10,282 nt of DNA from Bacillota bacterium. Its GTDB lineage: Bacteria; Bacillota; Clostridia; Acetivibrionales; DSM-1351. The stretch covers positions 1 through 10,282 of the forward strand of contig JAEYWA010000021.1 in the NCBI GenBank assembly GCA_023431385.1, given 5' to 3'. Of the stretch, positions 1-7,372 are shown one piece after another. The notes beneath the pieces were generated by a model, which worked only from the letters and a program-made list of their open reading frames with translations, was not told the DNA's origin and made no database searches. The first letter of the stretch is position 1. The number at the start of each line of letters is the position of its first letter. The position numbers were made by a program, and so were the translations under genes.

Positions 1-170
1 GGCAGCTTTGCTTTATTTATCTGAGAAGTAATTGCAGCTGCAATTACAGTAGGACTATATTTATTTCCGATATCATTCTGAACAATCAGTACAGGTCTGA
101 CACCGCCCTGTTCCGAGCCGATAACCGGACTCAGATCTGCATAATATATGTCTCCTCTTTTTATTACCAC
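1..170 (-). CDS. mazF: MazF/EndoA-type mRNA interferase toxin (N-terminal part, cut by window edge)
   Basis: This is the N-terminal 56 residues of a MazF/EndoA (PemK-like) endoribonuclease, which cleaves single-stranded mRNA at short specific sites and is neutralised by its antitoxin. The visible protein begins MVIKRGDIYYADLSP, followed by GSEQGGVRPVLIVQND (residues 18-33), closely resembling B. subtilis EndoA. The residues matching the family's catalytic Arg25 and Thr48 are present at those positions. The start is a GTG at 168-170, preceded by GGAGG (175-179). It overlaps the last 7 bases of the upstream antitoxin gene, so the two are probably translationally coupled. A full-length family member has about 115-120 residues, so roughly half the gene lies beyond position 1. 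Family assignment is secure. The cleavage sequence cannot be read here, although EndoA relatives prefer UACAU. Confidence 0.93.
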   Translation of the reverse strand, partial: MVIKRGDIYYADLSPVIGSEQGGVRPVLIVQNDIGNKYSPTVIAAAITSQINKAKL

Positions 171-448
171 GTTTCCTCCATCTCCCCAAGCCGTTCCTCA
201 TATATGCTCTGCTGATCATTATCAGCTCCGAGGCATCCCTCAGCGAGCCCTAAATTTATTTCAGCCATTTCTTCGTACCCTCTCCTCATTTTTTCCCTCA
301 ATTCAACCTTACGTTTTTCTCTTATATAAAGACTCATTGCTTCCCTGACAATTAGACTTCTGTTTGTTTTTTGATTAGAAGCCAGGATATCCAATTCTTC
401 AAGTAAATTGTCCGGGACGCTAATTAATATCTTTTTATATTGAGCCAA
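164..448 (-). CDS. mazE: Ribbon-helix-helix antitoxin of the MazEF/EndoAI type
   Basis: This 94-residue antitoxin pairs with the MazF toxin that overlaps its 3' end. The N-terminal 45 residues form a ribbon-helix-helix (CopG/Arc-like) DNA-binding and dimerisation domain: a beta strand (KKILISVP, residues 5-12), a helix, then NRSLIVREAMSLYIRE. The C-terminal half carries MRRGYEEMAEINLGLAE (about 54-70), which closely matches the EndoAI toxin-binding region, and ends in an acidic tail. The start codon is TTG (446-448). An in-frame TAA at 455-457 blocks any longer version, and the resulting N-terminus is about as long as that of B. subtilis EndoAI. The ribosome site is only a GGGGGT run inside the preceding leader ORF, so translation may depend on that leader. 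Antitoxins of this class usually repress their own promoter together with the toxin. Confidence 0.92.
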   Translation of the reverse strand: MAQYKKILISVPDNLLEELDILASNQKTNRSLIVREAMSLYIREKRKVELREKMRRGYEEMAEINLGLAEGCLGADNDQQSIYEERLGEMEETW

Positions 449-454
449 CTCTAT

Positions 455-502
455 TTACCCCCACTCTTTTAAAACGACAAACGATGATCTCTTTTTCATC
501 AT
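455..502 (-). CDS. Putative 15-residue leader peptide (uORF) upstream of the antitoxin
   Basis: This is a small open frame too short for ordinary gene callers. It has tandem ATG codons at 500-502 and 497-499 and encodes MMKKRSSFVVLKEWG before a TAA stop. It has the best ribosome binding site in the neighbourhood: AGGAG at 511-515, eight bases before the ATG. Its stop lies two codons upstream of the antitoxin's TTG and in the same frame. The antitoxin's weak GGGGGT ribosome site is formed by the leader's last codons. What is seen is a well-initiated short ORF whose terminating ribosome would sit on the antitoxin start. The inference is termination-reinitiation coupling or a regulatory leader. 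It could instead be a decayed N-terminal extension of the antitoxin, separated by one stop codon. No homologue is recognised. Confidence 0.45.
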   Translation of the reverse strand: MMKKRSSFVVLKEWG

Positions 503-607
503 TTACTCGTCTCCTAATAAGCTTTTCTCTCTATTTATATTATAATATTCCTAAATAAATAAATTATCAGTATGACAAAGAAAATACAATTGCACACGTA
601 TGGAATT

Positions 608-637
608 ATTATAATCCACCACTAAATACACGGTCAA
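608..637 (-). promoter_or_regulatory. SigA-type promoter for the mazE-mazF pair
   Basis: On the minus strand, TTGACC (632-637) and TATAAT (608-613) are separated by 18 bases, an almost consensus vegetative promoter. Transcription would start near 600, giving a leader of about 100 bases before the small uORF and about 150 before the antitoxin TTG. This separates the toxin-antitoxin pair from alr, whose coding region ends at 719. A second TATAAT at 539-544 lacks a convincing -35 element. Confidence 0.62.
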
Positions 638-718
638 ATTAAGTTTATATTACTTCATCCTTTGAAAACCGCCTATAACATATCTTTCAGAGGATTTTTC
701 TAACAAATTTCTGTCTGG

Positions 719-1900
719 TTATATTAAGTAATTCAAAATTTTCGATATCTTTCCATCCTTTACAAACGCTCTTGGTATTCTTTTCCCCACAATACAAATC
801 AGTTCATAATTTATCATACCTATTGAGCTTGCAACATCCTCAACTGAAATAGAGTTATCCCCTTGCTGGCCTATGAGAACAACCTCATCGCCTACTTCGA
901 CATTTTCGGTCAAATCTGTCACATCTACCATACACTGGTCCATGCAGATTCTTCCTACTATAGGAGCAAACTGACCATGTATGAGCACCTTCCCCTTGTT
1001 GCTCAGCATCCGGGTATACCCGTCTGCATAACCTATAGGAATTGTTGCAATACATGATGTTCTGTCAGTTGTAAAAATTCTTCCGTAGCTTATTGAAGTA
1101 TCTTTTTCAACTTCCTTTACCATGATTATATTAGCCTTTAAGGTCATTGCCGGTTTTAAGAGAATTTTTGACTTATCAACTTCTTCAGACGGGTATAAAC
1201 CATATTGAATAATGCCCGGACGAACCATATCCAGATGCATCTCAGGATATTCAATAATTCCTCCACTGTTGGCACAATGCTTAACTGGGATATGTACTCC
1301 GATTCTCTGAAGCTCATTGCATATACTCATAAAACGTTCAAACTGTGTTAAGGTAAATTCTCTGTTTTTCTCATCAGCTGTTGCAAAGTGCGTAAATAAG
1401 CCTTCAATAATTATGTTGGGCAAGCGGCTTATTTCTATAACATTTTTTACCGCATTGTATCCGGGCAGGAAGCCTATTCTTGACATACCTGTATCAATTT
1501 TGATATGAATCTTTACCTTCCGCCCCTGCCTAACAGCCTCATCAGAAAGTGCCTTTGCCAATTCGTGGCTAAAAACCGATTGGGTTACATCATTTTCAAT
1601 AATTTCATTTGCCCTTATGGGATCGGTATAGCCCAAAATAAATATTGGTACATTTATTCCATGCTTCCTCAGCTGAATTGCTTCATCCAGCATTGATACC
1701 GCAAGTCTTGTTACTCCGTTTTCCAGGAGTGTCCTTGCCACCTCCATTACTCCGTGTCCGTATCCATCAGCCTTAACTACCCCCATAATTTCGGCATTTT
1801 TGTTGGTAATTCTTCTAATCTCACGAATATTATGAGCGATGTTGTCAAGATTTATCTCGGCCCATGCTCTGTTCAGTTTATATTCCATTTTATCCCCCAT
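719..1900 (-). CDS. alr: Alanine racemase
   Basis: This is a cytoplasmic PLP enzyme that interconverts L- and D-alanine for peptidoglycan synthesis. Residue numbers follow the 393-codon frame. The PLP lysine is K43 in VVKADGYGHG. The GMSRIG loop holds R141, HFATAD is at 171-176, the second catalytic residue is Tyr272 in ISYGR, and CMDQCMVDV (319-327) is the conserved C-terminal-domain segment. Length is normal for a TIM-barrel plus beta-domain Alr. The start is uncertain: the ATG at 1900 has no ribosome site, whereas the ATG at codon 5 (first base 1888) follows a GGGGGA five bases upstream, so the real protein is more likely 389 residues (719-1888). The gene sits between nnr and the toxin-antitoxin pair, an order widely kept in Firmicutes. 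No clear terminator follows it. Confidence 0.97.
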   Translation of the reverse strand: MGDKMEYKLNRAWAEINLDNIAHNIREIRRITNKNAEIMGVVKADGYGHGVMEVARTLLENGVTRLAVSMLDEAIQLRKHGINVPIFILGYTDPIRANEIIENDVTQSVFSHELAKALSDEAVRQGRKVKIHIKIDTGMSRIGFLPGYNAVKNVIEISRLPNIIIEGLFTHFATADEKNREFTLTQFERFMSICNELQRIGVHIPVKHCANSGGIIEYPEMHLDMVRPGIIQYGLYPSEEVDKSKILLKPAMTLKANIIMVKEVEKDTSISYGRIFTTDRTSCIATIPIGYADGYTRMLSNKGKVLIHGQFAPIVGRICMDQCMVDVTDLTENVEVGDEVVLIGQQGDNSISVEDVASSIGMINYELICIVGKRIPRAFVKDGKISKILNYLI

Positions 1901-1998
1901 CTAAGTGCTTTGCATGCCCATTTACTAAGGATATCTTTCTCTAGTATAACCAAATTCTGTTTACCAAAAACATTTTTTATAAAAATACTGGCTGATCC

Positions 1999-2086
1999 AT
2001 ATGTTTAATAGTTGTTTCTTAAACATTATTCAAGATAATAAACATATCTAATATAATAACACTTATACTATAATAATATGTTTATT
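1999..2086. repeat. AT-rich inverted-repeat region upstream of alr
   Basis: A perfect 11-base inverted repeat (AATAAACATAT at 2037-2047, ATATGTTTATT at 2076-2086) flanks a 28-base spacer that is itself AT-rich and partly self-complementary. A third copy of the 9-base core, ATATGTTTA, is at 1999-2007 and overlaps the -10 of the candidate alr promoter. The region could be an operator or could simply reflect AT-rich composition. It has no GC stem and T-run, so it is not an intrinsic terminator. Confidence 0.35.
2005..2033 (-). promoter_or_regulatory. Candidate promoter for alr
   Basis: On the minus strand, TTGAAT (2028-2033) and TATTAA (2005-2010) are 17 bases apart, each matching 4 of 6 consensus bases. 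It lies in the 212-base gap between nnr and alr, and would give a leader of about 110 bases. A TATACT at 1943-1948 is an alternative -10 with no good -35. AT-richness makes chance matches likely. Confidence 0.3.
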
Positions 2087-2112
2087 TATATTTAATGCCA
2101 CTAATACGTTTG

Positions 2113-3669
2113 TTACTGCTTCAGAACTTTTTTAATCGCTGCAGGAATATTTTCCACGATGTCGGACGCAATCACTCCGTATTCCCCTTTTTCTTCTGCT
2201 GCTATATCCCCTGCCAGCCCGTGCAGATACACCCCCGCCACAGCAGCCTCAAACACTCCCGCGCCCTGTCCTATCAGCGATGCAATCATACCGGTCAATG
2301 AATCCCCGCTGCCTGCTGTGGCCATCCCGGAATTGCCTGTGGGGTTGATATATACTTTCCCGCTGCTGTGAGCAACAATTGTTTTTGCCCCCTTCAGCAC
2401 CACAGTCACTCCCCACAATCGGGAATATTTCTGTGCTATCTCAAGCCTGTTCTCTTGAATATACTCTATTTCAAGCCCTGTCAATCTGGCCATTTCTCCC
2501 GGATGCGGAGTAATAACCACTTCATTTTTAAACCTGTCGAAGAGACCAGTATTCTTTGACAGGGCATTCAGTGCATCGGCGTCAAGCACAATAGGTATAT
2601 CCACTTTGTCAGCAATAGAATTTAAAATATAGAATATGTATTCATTGGATGAAAGACCCGGCCCAATAACTGCCGTGTCACATTTATCTAATAGTTTGAC
2701 TATACCTTCTATGCTGTTCTGTCCAAGAACGCCATTATACTCCACAAGTCCAACCCCTACTGCCTCGGGAACTACACTCTGGTATATGTTTATCATACTT
2801 TTAGGAGCACCAATGTATACAAGTCCGGAGCCGGTTCTAAGGGCTGCCTTTGAAGCAAGGCAGCCAGAACCTGCCATACCTTGCGAGCCTGTTATTACTG
2901 CCAGTTTACCGCAGCTGCCCTTGTTGGCTTCTGAGCCTCTCTTTGGGATTATCCCCTTCACCATCTTAAAATCTGTTAAAAATATATTAATATTTACAGA
3001 ATCAAGTGATTCACCAGGCATGCCTATAGCTTCTACTGCCAGTTCTCCGGTAAAATCTGCTCCGGGGTAGATGAGCTGTCCTATTTTAGGTAGTTCAAAG
3101 GTTACAGTTTTAGCTGCTTTTATACAGGAAACGGATACCTTGCCGGTGGCAGCTTCAACACCCGAGGCAATATCTATGGAAAGAGTATAGTTGGAATTTG
3201 CATTTATTAAATTAATAACTTCGGCAATATATCCTTTTGCCTCTCCTCTAAAGCCTGTTCCGAATATACCGTCTATTACAAGGGATGCTTTAGAAATTTC
3301 ATGTCCGAATTCATCTGCATTTAAGTTTTCGCCGATATATCTGATATCGGCCCTGAGCCTTTCAATAATATCGAAATTTAATCGTGCATCTCCCATAAGA
3401 AAGGCTTTATCAAACAGGCAGTAGACAATTATTTTGTAGCCTTTTATCATTAAATGCCTGGCTACAGCAAAGGCATCCCCGGCATTATTACCCTTTCCTG
3501 CCACAAGGATGACCTTCTCCGGCAATGAAGTATTTAACTCAAAATATCGTTCAACATGCTGGACTATTTGCAGTGCAGCGTTCTCCATCAGCAACAATCC
3601 AGGAATGCCCATCATCTCAATTGAATATTTATCTATTTTGCCCATCTGGGCACCGGTAACGGCTTTCAT
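2113..3669 (-). CDS. nnr: Bifunctional NAD(P)HX epimerase / ADP- or ATP-dependent NAD(P)HX dehydratase
   Basis: This is a metabolite-repair enzyme that restores NADH and NADPH from their damaged hydrates. The N-terminal NnrE (YjeF_N) domain, about residues 1-215, epimerises the hydrate. It shows GKGNNAGDA (58-66), VIDGIFGTGFRG (131-142) and SIDIASGV (164-171). The C-terminal NnrD domain, about 240-518, is a ribokinase-like dehydratase. It shows GSQGMAGSG (261-269), GPGLSSNE (336-343), LDADALNAL (362-370), TPHPGEMARL (387-396) and GNSGMATAGSGDSLTG (445-460), with Asp456 the expected catalytic residue. The 518-residue length fits a full fusion. The ATG at 3667-3669 follows AAAGGTGAT at normal distance. 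In many Firmicutes nnr lies near acpS and alr; alr is here, but the gene upstream is an unknown coiled-coil protein. Two epimerase motifs differ slightly from the common GNNGGDG and DIPSG forms. Confidence 0.95.
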   Translation of the reverse strand: MKAVTGAQMGKIDKYSIEMMGIPGLLLMENAALQIVQHVERYFELNTSLPEKVILVAGKGNNAGDAFAVARHLMIKGYKIIVYCLFDKAFLMGDARLNFDIIERLRADIRYIGENLNADEFGHEISKASLVIDGIFGTGFRGEAKGYIAEVINLINANSNYTLSIDIASGVEAATGKVSVSCIKAAKTVTFELPKIGQLIYPGADFTGELAVEAIGMPGESLDSVNINIFLTDFKMVKGIIPKRGSEANKGSCGKLAVITGSQGMAGSGCLASKAALRTGSGLVYIGAPKSMINIYQSVVPEAVGVGLVEYNGVLGQNSIEGIVKLLDKCDTAVIGPGLSSNEYIFYILNSIADKVDIPIVLDADALNALSKNTGLFDRFKNEVVITPHPGEMARLTGLEIEYIQENRLEIAQKYSRLWGVTVVLKGAKTIVAHSSGKVYINPTGNSGMATAGSGDSLTGMIASLIGQGAGVFEAAVAGVYLHGLAGDIAAEEKGEYGVIASDIVENIPAAIKKVLKQ

Positions 3670-3778
3670 GTCAGATCACCTTTCAATAGTCAGTTGTATT
3701 AGTTAGCATTTTGCAGCTAGTAGTTAATAGCTACAATCCAGTCTCAATCAGCACAGAATACAGACCAGCAGCCTTTTG

Positions 3779-4408
3779 CTACTTATTACTGAAATAAACC
3801 TCATCCAGTTTCTGCAGCTGGTCTCCCCCGAGCAGATCATGGAAATAGGAGTATGTATCTGTATCATCCTGAGCCCTGAGTTCCCTCTCATCAACCAGCT
3901 TTATAAGCTTTTCCTTTGTTTCTACAATTTCCTTATCAAGTTCGGCAACTCGCTGCTGATTTTCTCTTATGGAGAAATAAACAAGTTTTACAGTCTGCTC
4001 GAGCAGTTCAAGATTAGCCTGCCTTATTTCTTTAGGAATGGCAGCAAGTCTTTCCTCTATCTCGGTCAACCTGTTATTAATACCCACAATCTGCTTTTCA
4101 CATTCCTGCATATCAGACTGTGCATCCTGATTGTTATTATCAAAAACCTCAGTTGTCAGCTTTATTATTTGGTCCATATATTCTTTTTTGTTAACGACTA
4201 TTTCTTTTGATTCGGAAATAATCCTTGACTGTTCTTTCAGCAGTTCCTTGATATTATTCTCGCACTCTACTATGGCTTCGGTTTTAACAATGTTTTTAAA
4301 CAGACCGTTCCACCTTTCGTCCAAAGTTAACAGAGAGATGTCATTCTTTATTAGAACCTTCATATCCAACTGAGGCTCCGACTTTTTTCTGTTAAAAAAC
4401 TTCCACAT
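3779..4408 (-). CDS. Hypothetical coiled-coil protein (209 aa)
   Basis: Family not recognised. The protein begins MWKFFNRKKSEPQLDMKVLI and is rich in Glu, Lys, Gln and Leu. Long heptad-like stretches at about residues 45-72, 97-125 and 148-180 suggest a largely helical coiled-coil protein. The C-terminus has an aromatic acidic segment (TYSYFHDLLGGDQLQKLDEV, 185-204) that looks like a conserved motif. There is no signal peptide, membrane segment or metal-binding cysteine cluster; it is probably cytoplasmic. The frame opens at an ATG at 4433-4435, but the ATG at 4406-4408 has GGAGG (4413-4417) five bases upstream, so that start is preferred. It is co-directional with nnr, 109 bases upstream of it, and first in the minus-strand block. 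No function is assigned. Confidence 0.8.
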   Translation of the reverse strand: MWKFFNRKKSEPQLDMKVLIKNDISLLTLDERWNGLFKNIVKTEAIVECENNIKELLKEQSRIISESKEIVVNKKEYMDQIIKLTTEVFDNNNQDAQSDMQECEKQIVGINNRLTEIEERLAAIPKEIRQANLELLEQTVKLVYFSIRENQQRVAELDKEIVETKEKLIKLVDERELRAQDDTDTYSYFHDLLGGDQLQKLDEVYFSNK

Positions 4409-4522
4409 TTGTCCTCCACAATTCCAGCTTAACATTTTTTCCCGTCTTAAAATTATATATCGGTAAAAACCGGATTATTTATAACGCATATGTTCAAAAA
4501 ACGTCTATTTTCAGCCTGAAAC

Positions 4523-4551
4523 TTGTAAAGCATAATACTCGAGGGTATAAT
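4523..4551 (+). promoter_or_regulatory. SigA-type promoter of the polysaccharide operon, with a palindrome over the -10
   Basis: TTGTAA (4523-4528) and TATAAT (4546-4551) are spaced by exactly 17 bases, and the start would fall near 4558, about 75 bases before the pyruvyl transferase ATG. A perfect 12-base palindrome, ATAATTAATTAT (4547-4558), covers most of the -10 and the predicted start site. A short inverted repeat TGCCT/AGGCA (4569-4587) follows in the leader. Both could be operator sites, but neither matches a regulator motif I recognise. Confidence 0.62.
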
Positions 4552-4631
4552 TAATTATCAGACTTAATTGCCTGTATAGTCAAGGCATAAAATATTCAAG
4601 TAAGCTTTTGCGTCTGAAAGAAAGGTTATTT

Positions 4632-5810
4632 ATGAAACATTTATTGCTATATGCTCATGCCGGTAGCAGAAATCACGGCTGTGAAGCTATTGTAAGATCA
4701 ACTTTGAAAATATTAAATCTCAATAACATAGATGTATCTCTGGCGACCTTCAGGGTGCAGGAGGATATAAACTTTCTGTCTCCCGATTTCAAATTGAATT
4801 ATATCTCATATAAGCGGTATGAAGGTTTACACCCTATAAGACTTATAGATGCAGGATTAAGAAAATTCAAACTAAAGAGGGATTTTCTATTCTCATTTTC
4901 TCAAAAAGAAATTACAGCTCAAATGGACAAGCAGACCTTATGCCTTTCTATTGGAGGAGACAACTATTGCTATGGTATACCCAGATGGATTTACTATACA
5001 AATAGAATTGCTGTCGGGAAAGGAAGCAAAACCGTCTTCTGGGGCTGCTCGGTAGACCCCGAGGTCATAAACACAGAAATGCTGGAGGACTTAAAAAAAT
5101 ACAGCCTCATTATTGCCAGAGAAAGTATTACCCATCAGGCTTTTGTTGACAAAGGCCTCACTAACACAATACTTCTGCCCGATCCTGCCTTTACCTTGGA
5201 TGTAAAATCAGCGCCGCTGCCGGAGGGCTTTATCGCCGGTAATACCATCGGAATAAATATAAGCCCTCTTATAATGAAAAGTGAAACCAGCGGAGGAATT
5301 GTACTTAAAAGCTATACACGGCTTATTCAACATATTATTGATACCACCGACAGCCAGATAGCTCTTATTCCCCATGTACTTTGGGAGCATGACAATGATA
5401 TGGTTCCGCTGTCAAAACTTTACGAGTTGTTTAAAAATACCGGAAGAGTTATACTCCTTGGTGACAACTACAACTGTATGGAGCTGAAAGGTTTTATTTC
5501 CAGGTGTAAGCTGTTTATTGGAGCACGTACACACGCAACTATTGCTGCCTATTCAACAGGGGTTCCTACGCTGGTAATAGGCTATTCTGTGAAGGCTAGA
5601 GGCATTGCGAAGGACATCTTCGGTAGTGAGGCTATGTACACCCTCCCCGTTCAAAAGCTTCAGGAGGAGGAGCAATTAGTTAAGGCCTACGAAAACTTGA
5701 AGGAGCACGAGGAAGATATACGGAGGCATTTATCTGACTTTATGCCGGGCTATATTGAAAAATCCTATTCTGCCGGAGTTCCTGTCAGGCATCTGCTGTC
5801 AGAAGAATGA
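4632..5810 (+). CDS. Polysaccharide pyruvyl transferase family protein
   Basis: A 392-residue member of the PS_pyruv_trans (CsaB/WcaK/AmsJ) family, whose characterised members move pyruvate from phosphoenolpyruvate onto glycan sugars as ketals. The N-terminal Rossmann-like half starts with HLLLYAHAGSRNHGCEAI, then SIGGDNYCYG (106-115) and the ARESITHQAF...LLPDPAF segment (162-187), typical of the family. The C-terminal half has GINISPL (207-213), LIPHV (245-249) and the GARTHATIAAYSTGVP box (297-312, with R299 and H301), followed by YSVKARG. An in-frame TTG at 4608 exists, but the ATG at 4632 has AAAGG (4621-4625) at the right distance and is preferred. It is first in a plus-strand operon, 21 bases ahead of the flippase. 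The acceptor sugar cannot be deduced, and some family members may have other roles. Confidence 0.88.
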   Translation: MKHLLLYAHAGSRNHGCEAIVRSTLKILNLNNIDVSLATFRVQEDINFLSPDFKLNYISYKRYEGLHPIRLIDAGLRKFKLKRDFLFSFSQKEITAQMDKQTLCLSIGGDNYCYGIPRWIYYTNRIAVGKGSKTVFWGCSVDPEVINTEMLEDLKKYSLIIARESITHQAFVDKGLTNTILLPDPAFTLDVKSAPLPEGFIAGNTIGINISPLIMKSETSGGIVLKSYTRLIQHIIDTTDSQIALIPHVLWEHDNDMVPLSKLYELFKNTGRVILLGDNYNCMELKGFISRCKLFIGARTHATIAAYSTGVPTLVIGYSVKARGIAKDIFGSEAMYTLPVQKLQEEEQLVKAYENLKEHEEDIRRHLSDFMPGYIEKSYSAGVPVRHLLSEE

Positions 5811-5831
5811 AAGGATATACCTTAATAAACC

Positions 5832-7358
5832 ATGAGGATAAATGAATTAAAATGGGGCGCTGCCCTGTCATATACAAATATTTTGCTTTCCAATTTAATA
5901 AATCTTGCTTTTACACCATTTCTGCTTACTACACTGGGCAAATCAGAATATGGACTTTATATGCTTATAGGTGCATTTGTGGGCTATATGGCTGTACTGG
6001 ATTTTGGTCTGGGTAATACCATTATTAGATATGTCGCAAAGTACAGAGCGCAAAATGATAAAGAGGGCGAACAGGGCTTCCTGTCTCTTGCCTTCCTGAT
6101 ATACGCGGTTTTAACCGTACTTGCTGTTGGAATAGGTCTCTCCTTGCTTCCTTCACTGCCTTCCATTTTCGGGGAATCACTTTCCTCAAACGAGCTGGAT
6201 ACTGCCAGGAAAATGTTTGAGATTCTGATTATAAACATCGGCCTGACTTTGTTTATGAATGCTTTAACCTCAATAATGTCAGGCTATGAAAAATTTGTTT
6301 TCCCCAGAGCAATGGCAATCATAAGGGTCATTGCACGGCCACTGGCAATTATAATCCTGCTGCTAATGGGCTATAAGGCACTGGCCATAGTTGTGGTAGA
6401 TACGGTATTAAACGTACTACTGTTGTTAATTAACATGTGGTTTGTGTTTTATAAAATGAAAGTAAAAATAAAATACCGTCATCATAACTGGCCTTTTGTT
6501 AAAGAAATACTGCTTTTTTCCGTTTATGTTTTTATTAATATGATAGTTGACATGGTTTACTGGAAGCTTGGACAGCTTGTTGTAGGTATTTATTACGGAG
6601 CTGCGTCGGTAGCTATATTCGGCCTTGGCATGTCCTTTCCGGGCTATTATATCAATTTTTCAACAGCAATTTCAGGAGTATTCCTGCCAAAGGCTACACA
6701 GATGTGCGTTGATAATGCTTCCAGTAAGGAACTTGATAATCTTTTTATAAAAACAGGAAGAATCCAGTTTATTGTAATAGGCTTTATTCTATCGGGCTTT
6801 ATACTACTGGGTAAGCCTTTTGTAATTCTATGGGCCGGACCTGATTATGTTCAGGTTTATCAGATTGCTCTTATTGCTATGATTCCGTTGACAATTCCAC
6901 TGATTCAGAATGTAGGCATATCCATACTTCAGGCCAAAAATCTCCACGCATTCAGATCTGTAATGTACCTCATTATATCAGTTTTTAATCTGGGAATAAG
7001 TATACTACTTACCAGGGAAATCGGTATAATTGGTGCAGTAATAGGCACCTCAATATCATTGATTATAGGAAATATCATAATTATAAACATCTATTACCGA
7101 AAGAGAATTGGGCTGGATATAGCCAGATTCTTCAGAGAAGTATTCCACGGGCTTCTTCCGGCAATGTTCCTGAGTATACTAATTGGAGTAGTATTTCTGT
7201 ACATTCCTATAGACGGCTGGACCGGATTAGTGCTGAAGGGTATCCTGTTCTCGGCTGTGTATGCGGCAGCAGTCTGGATCATAGGTATGAACTCATATGA
7301 AAAAGGCTTATTCAAGGGACCTGTTATGGGAATACTGAGTAAAGTACGAAATAAATAA
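5832..7358 (+). CDS. Wzx-type oligosaccharide flippase (MOP superfamily)
   Basis: A 508-residue integral membrane protein of the polysaccharide-export branch of the MOP/MATE superfamily, expected to flip lipid-linked oligosaccharides across the cytoplasmic membrane. The N-terminus (MRINELKWGAALSYTNILL, then LGKSEYGLYML and VLDFGLGNTIIRYVAKY) is the standard pattern of the family. About 14 hydrophobic segments are visible, at roughly 12-34, 42-60, 84-107, 131-150, 158-180, 183-207, 226-250, 252-283, 312-332, 341-363, 374-394, 397-421, 438-459 and 466-486. The ATG at 5832 is fixed by an in-frame TAA just upstream. Its ribosome site is weak: AAAGGA lies about 15 bases away, near the previous stop, which suggests coupling with the upstream gene. 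The gene ends 14 bases before the next one. Confidence 0.93.
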   Translation: MRINELKWGAALSYTNILLSNLINLAFTPFLLTTLGKSEYGLYMLIGAFVGYMAVLDFGLGNTIIRYVAKYRAQNDKEGEQGFLSLAFLIYAVLTVLAVGIGLSLLPSLPSIFGESLSSNELDTARKMFEILIINIGLTLFMNALTSIMSGYEKFVFPRAMAIIRVIARPLAIIILLLMGYKALAIVVVDTVLNVLLLLINMWFVFYKMKVKIKYRHHNWPFVKEILLFSVYVFINMIVDMVYWKLGQLVVGIYYGAASVAIFGLGMSFPGYYINFSTAISGVFLPKATQMCVDNASSKELDNLFIKTGRIQFIVIGFILSGFILLGKPFVILWAGPDYVQVYQIALIAMIPLTIPLIQNVGISILQAKNLHAFRSVMYLIISVFNLGISILLTREIGIIGAVIGTSISLIIGNIIIINIYYRKRIGLDIARFFREVFHGLLPAMFLSILIGVVFLYIPIDGWTGLVLKGILFSAVYAAAVWIIGMNSYEKGLFKGPVMGILSKVRNK

Positions 7359-7372
7359 CCTGGGGGTAGCAT

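Noticed and set aside
148..348. A 66-codon plus-strand open frame opposite the toxin-antitoxin genes.
   Set aside because: It overlaps two well-supported genes on the other strand and resembles no protein.
539..544. A perfect TATAAT on the minus strand, 37 bases before the leader ORF of the antitoxin.
   Set aside because: No acceptable -35 lies 16-19 bases upstream, the stretch is extremely AT-rich, and a much better promoter is present at 608-637.
2636..3070. A 144-codon open frame on the plus strand opposite nnr.
   Set aside because: It is antisense to the conserved nnr coding sequence, is proline-rich and low in recognisable motifs, and has no ribosome site or homology.
3776..4210. A 144-codon open frame on the plus strand opposite the coiled-coil gene.
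   Set aside because: It is a shadow of a Lys/Glu-rich coding sequence, which gives Phe/Leu-rich antisense frames that imitate a membrane protein.
4608..4631. An in-frame TTG upstream of the pyruvyl transferase that would add 8 residues.
   Set aside because: The ATG at 4632 has AAAGG at a normal distance and gives an N-terminus starting directly at the first beta strand, as expected for the family.
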